6,221 nucleotides of DNA from Kiritimatiellia bacterium. GTDB taxonomy: Bacteria > Verrucomicrobiota > Kiritimatiellia > UBA8416 > JAIOPI01. Shown here in pieces: positions 4,349 through 6,221 of the stretch. The first letter of the stretch is position 1, and each line of letters starts with the position of its first letter. The position numbers and the translations under genes are program-made. The notes beneath the pieces are model-generated. The model made no database searches and was not told the DNA's origin. It saw only the letters and a program-made list of their open reading frames with translations. The stretch covers positions 1 through 6,221 of the forward strand of contig JAPKCZ010000134.1 in assembly GCA_028822745.1 (NCBI GenBank). The letters are read 5' to 3'.

Positions 4349-6001
4349 ATGAACAATGCCCAACCTGTTGAGAACGCTTCGGAGTCGACGCTGGAGGCTT
4401 CTGCTGTGAACGATCCGACTTTACGTCCGCAGGTTTCGTCGATTGCATCGTTGCACACACGCAATCAGTTAGGCATCGCCTTTGCGCTTGCCGTGATCAT
4501 TCCTGCGCTCGTTTTTGTGCGCTATCTGATTGTGGCGCATTCGGAAGGCATCATGGGGTGGAGTACCGCGGTATTGATTGCCGTCGCGGTGTTGTCGTTC
4601 ATCAGCCTAGGCTTCTTCGTCGTCGCACGACACGCCGTTAATGTCACCCATCTGCTTCAGGCGCTGGAGAACCTCCATGAAGGTGAAGGCTTGAGCCACT
4701 CGGTTGAGCTTGCCCAAGTCTCTTCCGATGTCCCTACCATTGAGCAAACATTGACGGTGTTACAGCGTCGTATGGTCGAACGCACGATGCCGGAGGCACA
4801 AGAACACCTTGAACGTGAATTGCGTGAGCGATCGGAACGCCTCGAAGAGTCGAATGCGAAGCTCGAGGGGGAAATTGAAGAACGCCGTCGCGCCGAAAAT
4901 TTGAAAGACGAGTTTGTCAGCACCGTGTCACATGAACTACGTACGCCCTTGGCGATTACCAAGGAGGGCGTCAATCTGATGATTGACGAGATTCCTGGAA
5001 CGCTGAACGAGAAGCAACATAAGATCCTACGCACGACGCGCGACAACATGGATCGCTTGGCGCGAATCATCAATGACCTGCTGGATATTTCCAAGATCGA
5101 AGCGGGTAAGATGGTGATGGACAAGGTGCAATTGGATCTGGACGAGGTCGCGCGCGAACTCATCGTGCCCATGGTGACGGTGGCTGAGCAAAAGGGGCTG
5201 ACACTCAAGGTGGATTGCGCGCGGGACCTTCCACGTGTGCACGCGGATAAAGATCGCGTCGTTCAGGTGTTAACAAACTTGATAGGCAATGCCATGAAGT
5301 TTACCGAAGAGGGCGGCGTTACCGTTCGAGTCGCTGAAGTGGACGACATGGTGGTGTGTCGCGTTGAGGACACGGGAATGGGGTTGACGCCTGAGGAAGT
5401 CGATTCCGTGTTCGACAAGTTTGTGCAAGTCGGCCGCACGCATGGCGCTGGAATCAAAGGGACAGGCCTTGGCTTGGCAATTTCACGTCAGATCGTGGGT
5501 TTGCATCACGGGGAAGTCTGGGTTGAGAGCGAGAAAGGAAAAGGCTCGGCCTTCATCTTCTCGCTGCCTGTTTACAATGAAGTAAATGTCGTCAAAGAAG
5601 CCATTGAAGGTGTCATTGGTGAAGCACGTGAAGCGCAAGAATGCTTTATTTTACTGCTTTTCGAAATGGTGCGTGGGGCTTCTGACGAAGAGAGCTTTGC
5701 GGCCGGGTACCAACGCTTGGTCGAAACGCAGAGCCATGTACGCTCAAGTGATTTGCTTGTTTCGTTTGCAGGGTGCAAAATTATACTGCTAGCCAACGTT
5801 CGGCCCGACCAGATCGGCATCTTGTACCGTCGCTGGGAAACGCAAGTGGCGGCCTGTTTTATGGATGTGGGTGCGCTTGACGTTGGCTTGCGCTTCGGAT
5901 ATGCTGAATATCCTAAGGACGGCTCCGCTCCGGAGGACCTTCTTGCCAATGCAGAGCAGACACTTTCGGACATGGGTGCGCTTAAGATTGAGAACACATA
6001 A
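4349..6001 (+). CDS. Membrane sensor histidine kinase with degenerate GGDEF-like C-terminal domain
   Basis: A 550-residue kinase. Two membrane helices (about 41-63 and 71-93) are joined by a loop of only about seven residues, so there is essentially no periplasmic sensor. A charged coiled coil follows (about 150-185). The HisKA domain carries the phospho-accepting H195 in SHELRTPL, and the ATPase domain has the N box (NLIGNAMKFT, 310-319), G1 (DTGMGL, 341-346) and G2 (GTGLGLAIS, 371-379); all key residues are present. After SLPVYN (about 410) come 140 more residues: FILLLFEMV (433-441), SSDLLVSFAGCKIILL (466-481) and GYAEYPKDGSAPEDLLANAEQTL (517-539), in the order and spacing of a GGDEF domain, but with AGCKI where GGDEF should be. 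It is therefore unlikely to make cyclic di-GMP. No PAS or HAMP domain is evident. There is no Shine-Dalgarno before ATG 4349. The response regulator 37 bp downstream is the expected partner. Confidence 0.93.
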   Translation: MNNAQPVENASESTLEASAVNDPTLRPQVSSIASLHTRNQLGIAFALAVIIPALVFVRYLIVAHSEGIMGWSTAVLIAVAVLSFISLGFFVVARHAVNVTHLLQALENLHEGEGLSHSVELAQVSSDVPTIEQTLTVLQRRMVERTMPEAQEHLERELRERSERLEESNAKLEGEIEERRRAENLKDEFVSTVSHELRTPLAITKEGVNLMIDEIPGTLNEKQHKILRTTRDNMDRLARIINDLLDISKIEAGKMVMDKVQLDLDEVARELIVPMVTVAEQKGLTLKVDCARDLPRVHADKDRVVQVLTNLIGNAMKFTEEGGVTVRVAEVDDMVVCRVEDTGMGLTPEEVDSVFDKFVQVGRTHGAGIKGTGLGLAISRQIVGLHHGEVWVESEKGKGSAFIFSLPVYNEVNVVKEAIEGVIGEAREAQECFILLLFEMVRGASDEESFAAGYQRLVETQSHVRSSDLLVSFAGCKIILLANVRPDQIGILYRRWETQVAACFMDVGALDVGLRFGYAEYPKDGSAPEDLLANAEQTLSDMGALKIENT

Positions 6002-6038
6002 CGACGCTGGATGAGCCCGGTTCACAAGAGAGACACGA

Positions 6039-6221
6039 ATGAGCAAAAAAATCCTCATAATCGACGACGAACCTGATTTTATCGACATGATTCAAATGCG
6101 CCTGGAAGCGAACGGCTACACGATCGTCAGTGCCGCAGATGGTATTCAGGGCGTCGATGCCGCCATTGAAGAATCCCCAGACCTGATTCTGTTGGATGTC
6201 ATGATGCCGGGCTGGGACGGC
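6039..6221 (+). CDS. Response regulator receiver domain, 3' truncated by window edge
   Basis: The first 61 residues of a CheY-like receiver domain: ILIIDDEPDF with the acidic Mg-binding pair D9 and D10, and LILLDVMMPGWDG with the phospho-accepting D53 in its usual MMPG context. The protein continues past the window, so it cannot be said whether it is a stand-alone receiver or carries a DNA-binding or other output domain. The start ATG 6039 is preceded by an AAGAGAGA purine stretch (6026-6033). It lies 37 bp after the kinase stop codon on the same strand, so it is most likely the cognate regulator in the same operon. Confidence 0.92.
   Translation, partial: MSKKILIIDDEPDFIDMIQMRLEANGYTIVSAADGIQGVDAAIEESPDLILLDVMMPGWDG

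Noticed and set aside
4329..4352. Seven-codon upstream ORF (MLANYRL) whose TGA overlaps the kinase ATG
   Set aside because: The ATGA overlap is suggestive of coupling, but the mini-ORF has no Shine-Dalgarno and a frame of this length arises easily by chance.

Overview
The window comes from a Gram-negative-type bacterium of moderate G+C. Every gene appears chromosomal, and no mobile element, CRISPR array, tRNA or rRNA is visible. The taxonomic signals conflict. The first gene is a RapA/HepA-like RNA polymerase recycling factor, classically gammaproteobacterial. The nadD-rsfS pair, the membrane M50-type peptidase, the ECF sigma/anti-sigma pair and the style of the histidine kinase would also fit the PVC superphylum (for example Kiritimatiellota, Verrucomicrobiota or Omnitrophota). 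I do not assign a phylum.

Layout, left to right. (1) 1-973 (+): the 3' third of rapA, cut by the window edge. (2) 974-1282: a non-coding gap of about 310 bp with two inverted repeats and no recognisable RNA gene. (3) 1283-1987 (+): a multi-pass membrane protein with a HELTH zinc-peptidase motif, similar to M50/site-2 proteases. (4) 2091-2672 and 2669-3259 (+): an ECF sigma factor and a single-pass membrane protein that is probably its anti-sigma factor, sharing a 4-bp ATGA overlap. (5) 3180-4195 (-): nadD followed by rsfS. The last 80 bp of rsfS overlap the 3' end of the anti-sigma gene tail to tail. (6) 4196-4348: a divergent promoter region with a good sigma-70-type promoter for the right-hand operon, flanked by a 9-bp inverted repeat. 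(7) 4349-6001 (+): a hybrid-architecture histidine kinase, followed by the start of a response regulator (6039 to the edge).

Functionally the window holds two signal-transduction units around a housekeeping pair. The M50-like peptidase, ECF sigma and membrane anti-sigma could form a regulated-intramembrane-proteolysis cassette. The kinase and regulator form a two-component system; the kinase has almost no extracytoplasmic sensor and carries a C-terminal domain that looks like a GGDEF domain without its catalytic motif. NadD (NAD biosynthesis) and RsfS (ribosome silencing) link to nutrient status.

The points most worth a second look are the apparent ATT start codon of rsfS with a well-placed Shine-Dalgarno sequence, the coding-on-coding antisense overlap between the anti-sigma gene and rsfS, the possible protease/sigma/anti-sigma cassette, and the degenerate GGDEF-like tail of the kinase. 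No clearly new multi-gene system can be proven from the sequence alone.
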